Positions 1-11,125 of a DNA stretch of 64,000 nucleotides are shown here, piece by piece. Within the stretch, counting starts at the first letter, position 1. Every line of letters starts with the position of its first letter. The translations under genes were made by a program, and so were the position numbers. The notes beneath the pieces are model-generated. The model worked only from the letters and a program-made list of their open reading frames with translations. It made no database searches and was not told the DNA's origin. The DNA comes from Nannobrachium achirus. Taxonomy: Eukaryota > Chordata > Actinopteri > Myctophiformes > Myctophidae. The stretch is from assembly GCA_963921795.1 (NCBI GenBank), contig OY997654.1:1647867-1711866 (forward strand), given 5' to 3'.

Positions 1-247
1 TCGGCTATTATTTGGCATTTGATAGAGAGTGAAAAAATACTGTATCAAGTATGTATATTATAAGTACCTTTTACCAATTATAGAGGGTTTAAGTGGTACC
101 GGATATGCAGCTCGGCAAATAAAAGGTGAATTGATCCCAGTGCATGATGGAGGACGATATCACGATAAATGTAATCTCCACGATACGATTATCGTGAGTG
201 TTTTTTTATCACGATAAACACTAATATCGCGTATCTACCCATCCCTA
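1..247. mobile_element. hAT family E, partial copy cut by the window edge
   Basis: It matches the right half of the copy at 60385-60960, including the ATCGTGA/TCACGAT-rich subterminal part and the end CCCATCCCTA at 247. The first bases (CGGCTATT) are the right arm of the palindromic module. Confidence 0.8.
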
Positions 248-1209
248 CAACCAACACGAAAACCTTGATTAATGAATAATGTCAGATGGTACACCGTCAC
301 CGGCATTTCTTTTGTTCTGCTGTGGGTTTGGTCAGAGGGATCACTCAGTAAACGGTGTGCTGCTGTTGTCAGATTGTTGTGTGTCGTGTGACGGATGGCT
401 TCTTACGCAGTAAATGATCTCATAATGTTTTCTCCTTCCACACAGACTTGTGCTAAACAGTTCTGATCAAACTGTGTATGTTTACACGCGATGCTCATGA
501 AAATATTTGAGCGCCTCAACTGTTTACATTCAGGGTAAATGTGGCACACCGTTAATAGTTGCTGTCAATCGCAGGGCACGTGCGCGCGCGCGCGTGTGTA
601 CGTTCATCGTAGGAAACATTAGTGCCCGTGTGGATTGCTTCAGCTCCCTCCATTCCAACTGAAATCTTAACGTGAGCTGCACTTTGTGGAGACATCGCAG
701 CACCGTCATTACTCACTGGCGGATAAATGGAGTTATTTATTTCTCCCCACACCCTCTTGCGATACACAATAGGTTGTCACTTGTTCAAAACACTGAAAAA
801 TATGTCTGGATCACGGAGGGGATTTGTACGTCGCAATTCGAACCCGGTTTTTCAAAGCACACCTTTGAGCAAGTTTTTTGTTGTCGTGGCAATTTCAACG
901 CAACAATGAACACATGCCACCCACACACAGTATGTCTCAACGGCAATGTGAAACGGTTCATTTACCGCCATAGAATAGATTGATGGAATACGTGAACCGC
1001 TAACCTTTTACGTGTCTGCTTGCTCAATGGATGTCATCGAAGGTTAATTGTGTAAAACTGCCGTTAATTTGCTCTCAAAGACACAGGGAAGGATGTGGGC
1101 CTCGGAGCTAGTTAGGATGAAAAGGTCAAGTTCACAACTCTCCATTAGGGAATTACTAATCACAATAGAACTTATGAATGCCGTGCCATGTAATTCTGTG
1201 TATTGACAT
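248..1209. other. Region upstream of pcdh11, no gene seen
   Basis: Only short open frames occur here. There is an alternating CG/TG tract at about 580-599 with Z-DNA potential. No promoter motif can be asserted. Confidence 0.5.
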
Positions 1210-1677
1210 TAGGGGTGGGCGATATGGAAAAATACAATATCACGATATTTTCCCAAGCTGTATCACGATACACGATTTTATCACGATTTTCTTTTTTCAC
1301 GTTGGTTTTGATGGTTATTTTTCAAGTTACTTGACAAAAACTAGACTCTCTGGGTTCCTTTTGGGAGGTCTAAATTGAACTTTACAAGTATGTAACTCTG
1401 ACGTATACAAATTAAACCAAATCCATTTGGTTTCATTTGTATACTGTCAGAGTTAAGTGGAGACTTTGACATTTTAAAGTTTGAGAACTACTGATTTAGA
1501 CCAAAATGCAGGTTTAAACTGAATTCTGCAATGGATCTCTGTATTGACGATTAAACAGGATTTTTTACAAGGCTCCCTCAATTGTATCACGACGATATAT
1601 ACTATACTTATGAAAAGGCATATCGTGGAGACATTGTATCGTCTCCACGATAATTATCACCATATCGCCCACCCCTA
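1210..1677. mobile_element. hAT MITE with TAGGGGTGGGCGATATGG ends
   Basis: The 18-bp terminal inverted repeats are perfect, and an 8-bp target duplication ATTGACAT lies at 1202-1209 and 1678-1685. The interior is rich in ATCACGATA-type dyads. No transposase is present. It ends 44 bases before the presumed pcdh11 acceptor. Confidence 0.9.
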
Positions 1678-1685
1678 ATTGACAT

Positions 1686-1762
1686 TGCCACCCCCTCTCT
1701 CTCTCTCTCTCTCCGATACAGAATTGCTGCCGTAGAATTGAAGCTCCCACCCGTCCTTGATT
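1686..1762 (+). other. pcdh11: Likely splice acceptor and 5' UTR of the first coding exon
   Basis: A CT microsatellite (about 1691-1713) runs into CCGATACAG at 1713-1721. It has the layout of a polypyrimidine tract plus AG, so the exon probably starts at 1722 with 41 bases of 5' UTR before the ATG. Upstream non-coding exons would then lie outside the window. The alternative is a transcription start within this region. Confidence 0.55.
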
Positions 1763-2302
1763 ATGGACTTAGTAAGTCAGGTTGAGGTGCTGGTGGCCTT
1801 GCTCACCTGTCTGGTCTTGCTATGCCAGGCCCAGGAGAGGGATTACACGGTGAAGGAGGAGCAGCCGGAGAACGTCCGCATCGGGAACCTGCGCAAGGAC
1901 CTGGACCTCAACCTGGACCCCGCCGTCAGGCTGACCTCGCCGCTGCAGTTCAAGCCCGTGTACAAGACGGGCGACGTGCCTTTGGTGCGGGTGGAGGCCA
2001 ACACGGGCGAGATCTTCACCACCAACCACCGCATCGACCGCGAGAAGCTGTGCTCGGGGGTGTTCGCCGAGAAGCGCTGCTACTACGAGATCGAGGTGGC
2101 CGTGCTGCCCGACGAGATCTTCAGACTGGTCAAGATCCGGTTCCTGATCGAGGACGTCAACGACAACGCGCCCCTGTTCCAGTCCACCGTCATCAACATC
2201 TCCATCCCCGAGAACACAGCCATCAACACCCGCTACCCTGTGCCCTCAGCGTTTGACCCAGATGTAGGGATCAATGGCATCCAGCATTACGAACTGGTCA
2301 AG
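1763..2302 (+). CDS. pcdh11: Protocadherin-11, first coding exon (residues 1-180)
   Basis: This exon encodes the N-terminus of a delta-1 protocadherin, a homophilic calcium-dependent adhesion protein of the neuronal plasma membrane. It starts at the ATG at 1763, which has A at -3 and G at +4. A TTG six bases upstream is in frame but is not a credible start. Residues 1-24 form a signal peptide (hydrophobic [16 protein letters not shown]). EC1 follows (about 25-138) and closes with the calcium motif DVNDNAP (131-137); EC2 begins at about 139. The stretch [22 protein letters not shown] and [18 protein letters not shown]-like sequence match PCDH11X as I remember it. Translation runs to K180, where AAG is followed by a consensus GTGAGG donor (phase 0). 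It joins the exon at 13834, and the junction [13 protein letters not shown] restores the family sequence. The exon is GC-rich against AT-rich surroundings. Paralogues PCDH1, 7 and 9 fit less well. Confidence 0.9.
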
Positions 2303-2513
2303 GTGAGGATCACAGTTTTTCTTGCCTTGACACATGAAACAACTTCTTGAAATGAGATAGATGCGAGAATGCAAAGGGCAATTGTCTATTTATTCCCCAG
2401 AGGATTTCTGTGCATGATGGAATGGCCTACACATAGTAGCCTACGTTTAAGTGATGGTCTCATTAAGCTAAAAGACTAACTACGGCGATTACGTCACTAT
2501 TGTCTCACACCCA

Positions 2514-2894
2514 GGGCAGGAATTTCATGGAGGCCATGGCTGTTGTTGCCCCTCTGTTTGGCCTTGTGCCCCTCAAACCAATGGCATGACCTGAGGCCAC
2601 AGTGGCTTCTCTTTCTTGTCAATATGTTGCAGTATAGTTTATTAGCACATCATATAAAACATGTAACATTACATATACATGGGAACAAAATACAGTGCAA
2701 GGAAAGGATGAAGCCATCAGGCTTATTTGACACCTGTGTCTCTTTCTTGTCATGTACAATCCAGTGTCTTTTGTTGGCCTGTGACATGTGAATCAGTTTT
2801 GTAAAATGGCAGATCTACAAGCTCACAACGTGGTGCTTTTACATGCATGTAAAAGCCAGCCATGGCCTTCATGGCCTCCATGAAATTCCTGCCC
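2514..2894. mobile_element. TIR element GGGCAGG...CCTGCCC with a 24-bp flanking duplication
   Basis: The inverted ends (GGGCAGGAATTTCATGGAGG and onward, about 25 bp) are perfect. It is flanked on both sides by the same 24 bases, starting TACGTCACTATTG (2490-2513 and 2895-2918). It contains one arm of the palindromic module at 2808-2830. The superfamily is unknown, because the duplication is too long for hAT, Harbinger or piggyBac. Confidence 0.8.
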
Positions 2895-2918
2895 TACGTC
2901 ACTATTGTCTCACACCCA

Positions 2919-4214
2919 TTTACTTTTAGTTTTCTATGAGTAGGCCTACCTTGCATGACATTAAAATGTGACCCCTGCCAGCTTCACATGTAGGTTCTCA
3001 TCTTTTAAAATCTTCCCGTATCTATCAGTACAAGAGGAATTGGTGCAAATCCGCTGTTGGTGACACGTTTTGGAAAATATGACCATTTTTATTTCATAAG
3101 CCAGTATACTTCATGTTCCATGTTTTATGCGTAGCCATTAAGATTTCCATATGCTTTATTTCATTATCAGAGTAGGCCATAAAAAAGGGTAGGTTTTGCC
3201 ATGTAGTGTAGCGAATAACAGGAGAACAGTCCCAAGGAAACTGCAGACACAGCGACTACAGTACATCCAATTTCCGGCAACAGGTTAGATGTGGGTGAAC
3301 ATAGTAGATTAAAGCTAGAAAGGAGGAATGCAGTGTATTATGCTAATCGGTGGTTTCGTGCAGAACTAGGAAAGCTTTTCTTCATCATCTAATTGATGCT
3401 CTATTAAACTACAGTGCTATATTCTATTTTGCCTAATGAAGTCAGCCCTAAAACGCAGAAAAGTAGGATAATATCATGCGTTCTTCATTTGTAGTCTAGA
3501 CAACACGCTGGCTGGCTTGATGAATATCGTAGATGATGAGCCTTTATATAAATGAAGTGTAATTTAATAGAGAGATGCGAGGTACTTCAGAGGAACCCCT
3601 AAATATAATAAATAGAGAAAGGTTACTGGGCATTTGGAGCAAAACAGCTACGCTGGGAGGTATCTAAAAGGTTGTTTCTGAATACATTATGGGAGTTTTA
3701 TTTCTCACACCAGGCTGTGAGCGGTAAATCACAAGTCAATCTCTGAGCCCTCAGATAAGTTAGTATACTGGCTCAGAATGAACAGAATCGTTGCTGACCG
3801 CGTCTGCCTTGAATACCAATTTGCATTTTTAAAGAGCCTCTCCACTGCCAAGGCCTCTCCAGTGCAATGTCCTGAATTGTTCATGCCTGGAAAATCACCA
3901 ACCAAATGTTCTGCTCATTACGATGATCATCTGCAATCATTTGCTTTGCCCTTTTCACAATACGATGCTTTTCTCAAACCCCATCGCCTAGCCTGAGCTT
4001 TTTATTAAAGAAATGTGTTGCTCGAAATGCTCTCAACAGCATATTTGGCTCTGTATCCCTGATTCAGTCCTACTTTAGTTTTTACAGTTCTGCACTTTTT
4101 CCCCCCATCACCCATCATTTACATGTCTAGCCGGTCACTTTAAAACACATGGAGAGGCACTGCAGGACATTCTCAACTTTTTACACTTTAGTGTAACAGA
4201 GAGAAGAGTTTGCA
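2919..4214. other. Intronic sequence without recognised features
   Basis: It is AT-rich with only short open frames. The 72-codon frame at 3778-3996 shows no family resemblance. Confidence 0.5.
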
Positions 4215-4342
4215 AAGCCTTTTCCTAGAATAGCTCCTGGCACCAAGCCACCCATTGGACTATCTTTGTATGGTCCTCTGGGATTCGTCTCAGAGGCTCC
4301 CTGAGAATAATAGTTCTCCCAATGTTCTCCTGTTGTTCAGGA
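4215..4342 (-). repeat. Dispersed repeat, inverted relative to 8287-8414
   Basis: About 128 bases are nearly identical to the reverse complement of 8287-8414. Shared words include GGACTATCTTTGTATGGTCC and AATAATAGTTCTCCC. The identity of the repeat is unknown. Confidence 0.8.
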
Positions 4343-4353
4343 CATGATGCTGG

Positions 4354-4795
4354 CAGTGGCGTCAGTTCAGAAAAAAAGCTAAGGTATGGCAACATGACTG
4401 GTGTCTTGCACGCGCGTTGCTGGTGTCTTAGCAACAGGCATGACACATTTATTTTAAGAAGTACATTTTAGTTTCTTGGGCTGGAACGGTTGTTCAAGTG
4501 CAACTAAACCTGGCATGTTAGTAAACGTGCCACAATTAACAATAATGCATTGCACCTGTGCAGCTGACCTGCGGAACCTGGGAATATACCATTTTGTCAA
4601 GATGGGGAGAATACAAGTGCGGAGAATATAATTATAATACCTTGTTAGTTATTTTAATGTAATTTAACAACGTAATAACCGGCACAGATAGACAAAGAGA
4701 CATTCATGGATTTATATTTAAGCAACTTTTATTCTCTCCTCTGGACCCAGGGTATGGCAGCTGCATACCCGTGCCATACCCAATTGACGCCCCTG
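4354..4795. mobile_element. hAT family G, copy 1
   Basis: The ends CAGTGGCGTCAG and TTGACGCCCCTG are flanked by the perfect 8-bp duplication GATGCTGG (4346-4353, 4796-4803). The palindrome near the left end (AAGGTATGGCAACATGACTG) is degenerate. There is no transposase. Confidence 0.88.
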
Positions 4796-5357
4796 GATGC
4801 TGGAATAGCTACCACTGTGTGGCACAGCGAGGCGTGCTTACCCAAACAGCCTCCCGCTCCACATGTAGCCCACTTTAGCCCGGCATCATAAAGAACGGAT
4901 GAATGAGACCTCCGTTCTCTTTGCCTTGCGCACACGTTTATCCTTTCTTTTCCATAGCAAAAAGGGACAATGGTTGGTAAGCCCGCGCGGCTTTCCAGCG
5001 GCACACGTAATATGCTTTTGTAATTGCAGCCTGTGTGAAATTCTGCCATTAGCATTGGCAGCACTGTGTTACTTCACCTGAACTGCAGCAAAGAAAGGCG
5101 TCCTAAGAAACGGTCAAGGTCAGGGAAAGTAATACCATGCATGGATGGAGGAGGATCCTCCATGAAAGCAGATTTGATCACCTTGAGTGTTCACACAGGG
5201 AAACTCATAGCCCTCTTAAAAAAATCCTCAAGACTCTAAACTATTTTTTTGGCTTTTGGTGTCGTGTTTGGTGTTCAAATCATGTCCCCTATAATTCATA
5301 ATTCATATTAATAATAACGTTGCAGCATCATACAGCATGCTCTAGGAAATCAAACTG

Positions 5358-6019
5358 CAGTGGTGGAAAAAGTCACATTCACATTCTTTACTTAAGTAAA
5401 AGTATCAATGTAGAAATACTCTGTTAGGGTGCCCTCACACCAAAATACCTATGAGAGTGGAATCCGCATTCTGCCAATGCATTTCAATGAGAGTGAAGCG
5501 GTTTCATGCCAGCAGAGGATTTCTGCAAAAAACGCTCCCTTCTCATTGAAATGCATTGGCGGAACGCGGATTCCACTCTCATAGGTATTTTGGTGTGAGG
5601 GCACCCTTACAAGTAAAAGTCCAGAATTCAAAATGTACTTGAGTAAAAGTACGAAAGTGTTGGCATCAAAATGTACAAAAAAAAGGACGAAAAGTAAAAG
5701 TACAAAATGTTTGAAAATAGCAGATCCAGTTGTGAGCTTGTAATGTAGATCGGCTATTTTCAAATAGCCAGGTATAAAATAGTGGTTAAAGTGGTTAATG
5801 TATGTTCTATAATATTATAATTTATATCTGCAAAGTAACTAAGTTTTCAAATAAATGTAGTGGAGTAAAAGTACAATATTTGGATCCAAGATGCACTGTA
5901 GTGGAGTAGAAGTAAAAGTATTGGAACTTGGAAATACTCAAGTAAAGTACAAATACCCACAGTATACCTACAGTAAAGTATGGTACTTAAGTAAATGTAC
6001 TAGTTACTTTACACCACTG
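5358..6019. mobile_element. hAT family H, copy 1
   Basis: The ends CAGTGGTGGAAAAAGT and ACTTTACACCACTG are flanked by the perfect 8-bp duplication TCAAACTG (5350-5357, 6020-6027). The interior is made of ACTTAAGTAAAAGTA-type words. A degenerate palindromic module lies at about 5711-5766. Confidence 0.88.
5427..5606. mobile_element. Harbinger-like MITE nested in family H
   Basis: This 180-bp near-perfect foldback has ends GGGTGCCCTCACACC and GGTGTGAGGGCACCC and arms of over 60 bp. It is flanked by TTA on each side (5424-5426, 5607-5609), which fits the 3-bp PIF/Harbinger duplication. Confidence 0.8.
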
Positions 6020-6765
6020 TCAAACTGTCACCTGTATTTCAATGATATCCAAAAGGACTCCAGACGGTGCAACTTGTTTGAATCACCTTGTATGGATCAA
6101 TCATTCTGCCCGTGCGACAGCTATGACAGATAATTGAAACCCAATAGTTGACCGGGGTCCTCTACATCAAATCTCTTCACCAAAAATAGCCTATCTACAA
6201 CTCTTAGCAACAGAACTCATTTTGAGCTTTTAGATCTGCCATTTTCCCGTTTGCCCCAGAATAGAGAGGATAATTGGTTAACCTGGATGGCCTTATTTTG
6301 GTTCAGGGAATTTGGAGCAGGTAGTCTTAGCGTTGTAACTGTGTCGAATTTGTTGTGCCATTATCTTGCTGAAATGCGCTTAAGTTGCTGGAGTGGATTC
6401 TTTGGTTAATAGTTTTTCAAGTGTGCACAGCAGTAATTTCATTTCTATTCCATTGCGAGCCATGCATGGTTTGATACGAAAGGCATTTGTGCAACCTCTG
6501 CCAATAGCCAACATTGGGATCCTATATTTTTTTAATAGATGCAGTGGAGTGCTGCCTATATGTAGGCCGAATGGGTCGACTTTCAGGCACACACCCGTCA
6601 AGGATTTCCACTTTTCATTTGAATTATATTTTGAGTCATTATCCTCAACGAGCTGTTGACAAATGAAACAAACAATACCCTGCTTCTTTTGTTTTAATTA
6701 TATGCATCAGATCATAGCCAGGGGCAAAAGTAAAAGAGGGACAGGGAGAACATAAGAGATGAGAG
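6020..6765. other. Intronic sequence without recognised features
   Basis: No credible gene or intact repeat was seen. A weak half-module (TTTTAGATCTGCCATTTT) lies near 6228. Confidence 0.45.
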
Positions 6766-7248
6766 CAGTGGCGTGTGGCGTCAGTTCAGAAAAGGGTAAG
6801 GTATGGCAACATGACTGCGCGCGTGCAAGACACCAGTCATGTTGCCATACCTTAGCAACAGGCATGATACATTTATTTTAAGAAGTACATTACATTTTCC
6901 CCCCCGTTTCTACGGTTTCTTGGGATGGATATGACAGCCTGGAACAGTTGTTCAAGTGCAGCTAAACTTGGCATAGGCTATAGTAAACGTGCCACAATTA
7001 ACAACAATGAATTGCACCTGTACCATTTTGTCAAGATGGGGAGAATACAAGTGTGGAGAATATCACCATTTTGTAAAATGTTGCATTTGTAGTTATTTTA
7101 CTGTAATTTAACAACATAATAATCAGAACAGATAGACACAGAGACATTCATGGATTTATATTTAGGCTAAAAGTAACTTTTATGTTCCCCCCCCTGGACC
7201 CAGGGTATGGCAGCTGCATACCCCTGCCATACCCAATTGACGCCCCTG
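6766..7248. mobile_element. hAT family G, copy 2
   Basis: The ends CAGTGGCGT and TTGACGCCCCTG are flanked by the perfect duplication GATGAGAG (6758-6765, 7249-7256). The internal palindrome, with arms AAGGTATGGCAACATGACTG, is clear at about 6797-6853. Confidence 0.88.
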
Positions 7249-7256
7249 GATGAGAG

Positions 7257-7318
7257 CGAGGGATGAAAGAGGGAGGGAGAGAGGGAGAGAGAAAGAGGGA
7301 GAGAGACAGAGAGAGTTT
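7257..7318. repeat. GA-rich microsatellite
   Basis: GAGGGA and GAGA units adjoin the end of the family G copy. Confidence 0.85.
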
Positions 7319-7786
7319 CTATCAGCATTATAAAGAGGTGCTATAGCTGGTGATGAATAGCCCTCCCCAGTTGGCCCCATCCATGGGCATCACCGTGACT
7401 AGAGTCTCCCTGATATATTCACAGCCCAATCTCAGTCTCCTCTGAGTTTTTAATAAGGTCATCAACTTGACTGAAAGATGCATCCACTGATAATCTAGCG
7501 CAGTCGGAATGTCTGCAGAAGAGGGGATTCAAATTCATCCTTTCCTTCGTCGTTAGCCCCCCCTTTTCCTTTGTCAGCAGCCCCCCAGTCATTTTCATTT
7601 AAATTGGCCAACTTTGATTTGATTGTGTGCCGCACTCATTCCCAATATATGTACGGCACTGATTCCCCTGTCCGATCGATATGAAAGCCTATGGCCTTTG
7701 TAGATGTGGAATCAAAACTGTATAATCCAAGTTCAGGAGGTCGCGTGCCTGCGAGGCAATGCATGCTTGTGTCATGCACCAAAAAC

Positions 7787-7852
7787 TGCAGATCTACAAG
7801 CTCACAGCATGTCTTGCCACAATGCGTTGTGAGCTTGTAGATTGGCTAGTTT
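7787..7852. repeat. Palindromic module outside any recognised element
   Basis: The arms CTGCAGATCTACAAGCTCAC and GTGAGCTTGTAGATTGGCTAG are separated by a short centre. No terminal inverted repeats are visible around it. The rest of 7319-8006 holds nothing recognised. Confidence 0.7.
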
Positions 7853-8006
7853 AAGATGTGCACACAGCCATTTAGGGAGATGAGCCTCACCAAGCATTAG
7901 GGTTACCATTGAGTCATTCATACCGTCTTTTGGTCGTTGCCAGGCATAGAAAGGCCAGGTTTGTTGGTTAGAGTCCATGCTATTTACTCTGATAAGATCA
8001 TAATTA

Positions 8007-8070
8007 TGCTAAATGCCTAAATTGTGATTGTAATTGTAGGCATTTATAGCGGAGTGGTTTGTCTTATCAT
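8007..8070 (+). repeat. Long direct repeat, left copy, flanking family H copy 2
   Basis: It starts TGCTAAATGCCTAAATTG and ends GTTTGTCTTATCAT. The same sequence recurs at 8649-8710, with only a 2-base TA difference, on the far side of the element. Confidence 0.9.
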
Positions 8071-8648
8071 TACTTAAGTACTGTACTTAAGTACAACTTT
8101 TACTTCTACTCCACTACATCTCAGAGGCCAATATTGTACTTTTACTCCCTATAATTATTTGAAAACGTTGTAGATTCTGATTATTATAATTACAAATCAC
8201 TTCAGCCCTGTATACGTTTCAGCCATTTGAAAATAGCCATTCTACAAGCTCACAATGCGTCGCAAACACAGTGGTAGCTATTCCACGTCCTGAACAACAG
8301 GAGAACATTGGGAGAACTATTATTCTCAGGGAGCCTCGGAGACGAATCCCAGAGGACCATACAAAGATAGTCCAATGGGTGGCTTGGCGCCAGGAGCTAT
8401 TCTAGGAAAGGCTTCGCGACGCATGGTGAGCTTGCGGATCTGCTATTTTCAAATGATTTTGATTGGTTTTATTCATTGGAAAACTTGTGAAATGGGACAT
8501 TTCTGCATAACGAGTACATTTCGACGCCAATACTTTTTACTCAAGTCCATTTTGAATTCCAGACTTTCACTTGCAACAGAGTATTCCTACGTTGCATTGT
8601 TGATACCTTTACTAAAGTAAAACATTCGGTTACTTTCCCCACCACTGC
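8071..8648. mobile_element. hAT family H-like element, copy 2, between long direct repeats
   Basis: TACTTAAGTACTG-type sequence opens it, and TTACTTTCCCCACCACTG closes it. The left CAGTGGTGG terminus is missing. A palindromic module is split: arms at about 8225-8265 and 8415-8455, with about 150 bases lodged in the loop. Confidence 0.75.
8287..8414 (+). repeat. Dispersed repeat lodged in the loop of a palindromic module
   Basis: It is the reverse complement of 4215-4342. It sits between the two arms TACAAGCTCACAATGCGTCGC-like and GCGACGCATGGTGAGCTTG of the family H copy. Confidence 0.8.
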
Positions 8649-8710
8649 TGCTAAATGCCTAAATTGTGATTGTAATTGTAGGCATTTAGCGGAGTGGTTT
8701 GTCTTATCAT
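8649..8710 (+). repeat. Long direct repeat, right copy
   Basis: It is a partner of 8007-8070 and starts two bases after the element's CCACCACTG end. Confidence 0.9.
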
Positions 8711-9056
8711 AAACCCAACAGACTAATTCTGCGTTCAAGGGAACACACAGACTGGTCTGTGAGTGCAGCCTCTTCTCTTCAGTTGTAAAATGATGTGAAA
8801 CCAAAGACAGAACCATAGTAGCAGAACTGCTGTCTCATAAATCACCATGCAGCGTTGCCTTTGACACATTGGCCTGCCTTGACATGTCGCTATCAACAGC
8901 GTGTTCATGTACTGTACTAATATGGTAGGTGCCAATACAAGGGCCTTATCCATGACCTATACGTGACATACAATGACCTGTGCAATTGCGGTTACTGATA
9001 CTATACTGACATTGTTGTATGGGATCCAGGCAAGGCAGGGGTTTATTTGTATAGCA

Positions 9057-9515
9057 CAGGGGTCTTCAACAGGGGATCCGGCACCCCTAGGGGGTCTTCA
9101 GAGTTACTACAGGGGGTCCCCCAAAATCTTTGTGTGATAGAAACCTTTTTTTTCTCCTTTTTTATATTGACCACTTAAGCCAAGCCAAAAAAAGCCAAGC
9201 CAAAAAATAGCAGATCTACAAGCTCACAACGCCTCGCAGCGCGAGGCGTTGTCATCAGCTATTTTCGGCAAAGAGCTCTGGTGTAGAGGGGGAAAAGAGC
9301 AGACTAAGTACAGAGTGAAAGGTCAAGTGTGTTAAGTATTGACGGTTCAAGTGGTTAAATATCTGAAAACACAAATTGACATGAATCCAAAAATTCACTG
9401 ATGATCGTGCTGTCAAACGATGAAACTATGGAATATCTGAACAGGTTATGGGGGTCCCTGCTTCATATCTCTCCCAACTAAGGGGTCCTTGGCCTGAAAA
9501 CGTTGAAGACCCCTG
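9057..9515. mobile_element. hAT family A, copy 1
   Basis: The ends CAGGGGTCTTCAACAGGGG and GTTGAAGACCCCTG are flanked by the perfect duplication GTATAGCA (9049-9056, 9516-9523). The palindromic module lies at about 9207-9268. Confidence 0.92.
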
Positions 9516-10327
9516 GTATAGCACATATCATACGCGAAGGCTAATGCTAATGTTTTCCCATGCATGGAAATACATTTAAGGAGAAATAAAGAATTAGATA
9601 ATAAATGTATAAAAGAGAAGGGAAACATAACGGTCAAGGGGCAGTTATGGTTTTATTTATTCTCATATTATCTGCAATCTGCTGCAGAAATATCGAAGGA
9701 ATGCACGCATGCAGCACGGTGACACACATGCATGCACGCTGCACAGTTTGTCCACAAGACATATCGGCATGCCCTCATATATCCATATGTCTCGCCTGGT
9801 TATCCCTTCACCATTTCCCCCTTGCCAGAAAGATCACAAAATAACCTTTGAATGATCAATCCAGCGGCGTTGGGCTGCATTAAGTAGTTCTGTCAATCAC
9901 TAACATAGTGACAACATTCCCCCGGCAAGCAATTTTCGAGAGTACACAATGATTTACATGCTGCCGCCGCACATTCCCTTCTGTCTGCTACAACACTGTA
10001 TATCGGCACCAGAACGATGCTGAATCTTAAAACCTAACTGGAGAGAGAGACTTGCGTGCAATTTGAGTCCAAGCGTTCCTTCTCTTCCCCCCTTCCTCGC
10101 ACAGTGTGTGAATGTATGTACGGTATCTTAATCTCATTTGATAGCTGTGCCTAGACAGTGTAATCTCCTACAACATTATGTGCAGCATGAAGCTTATCTC
10201 TTTAAAGAGGATGCTTTTTCTTGTTTTAGCATGAAACTGCTTCTGACTGAAAGAGCTTCAAAGGGCTTCTTTGTTTCATAATGTGCATGCAGCTCATTCA
10301 TGGGCTTGATCTTCTTATTTCCTTCCC
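9516..10327. other. Intronic sequence without recognised features
   Basis: Only short open frames without family resemblance occur here. Confidence 0.45.
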
Positions 10328-10328
10328 C

Positions 10329-10388
<60 letters not shown>

Positions 10389-10397
10389 CGCACGCAA

Positions 10398-10452
<55 letters not shown>

Positions 10453-10460
10453 AACACACA
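10328..10460. repeat. Compound microsatellite (CT)n (ACGC)n (AC)n
   Basis: CT runs to 10385, ACGC units run from 10386 to about 10440, then AC. The Ser/Leu- and Arg-rich open frames across it are artefacts of the repeat. Confidence 0.97.
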
Positions 10461-11125
10461 CCCCTCTCTCACACACTCACACCCCCCACCCCCCTTTCTA
10501 CATCTCGTTCTCGCTACTTTCTCTCTAATTTGGGAGAATCGATGGATCCCTACCACATACTGCATCTGAGATCATAAAAGTGCTAGTTTTTTTTAAGGGG
10601 AAAGGCAATTACTGGGAACAGTAAGTGCCAGTTTCTCATGGGGATTACATATGCATTTGTTTTCATTTTCCTGCAGGCTTTACTTTTGCCTAGATTTAGG
10701 ATGAAGAGACTTTTTCTTAATGTGCAATTATTATTATTATTCTGTGACTCCCAATCTTTAATCTGTGGTCCAGCCTCACGGTGCATTTGAGGCTGTCTTT
10801 GAAAATGTCTCTTGCATCACAAACGTTCAAATGTCGCTGCCTCATGTCTCCTCAATCCCAGCATAGACTCAGGAGAGGGGAGAATGAAGTCTAATTTTAG
10901 TTAAGGCAGATGGATTGCAATAAGTGAACTGAGGACCTAAATGACTGCCTTTCAACTAGACGATACCAAGAAGGATGAGAGTAGCTCATTGAAGTGGTTG
11001 GTTACTTAGTTTTCCAAAATCTAGTTTAAAACTATATATACTTCGTTGACCGGAGGCCTAGGGGAATTGGTGTAGAGGGGACCTAGGGGTCTCTATACTA
11101 GGTCCCTCCTTGTTTACCTCTACAC
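10461..11125. other. Intronic sequence without recognised features
   Basis: No gene or intact repeat was seen. Confidence 0.45.

Noticed and set aside
575-600. CpG-island promoter of pcdh11 at the CG/TG tract
   Set aside because: The tract is short, surrounded by AT-rich sequence, and separated from the coding exon by a transposon and a probable splice acceptor.
10281-10577. Open frames rich in Ser/Leu or Arg/Thr/His
   Set aside because: They are translations of CT, ACGC and AC microsatellites.
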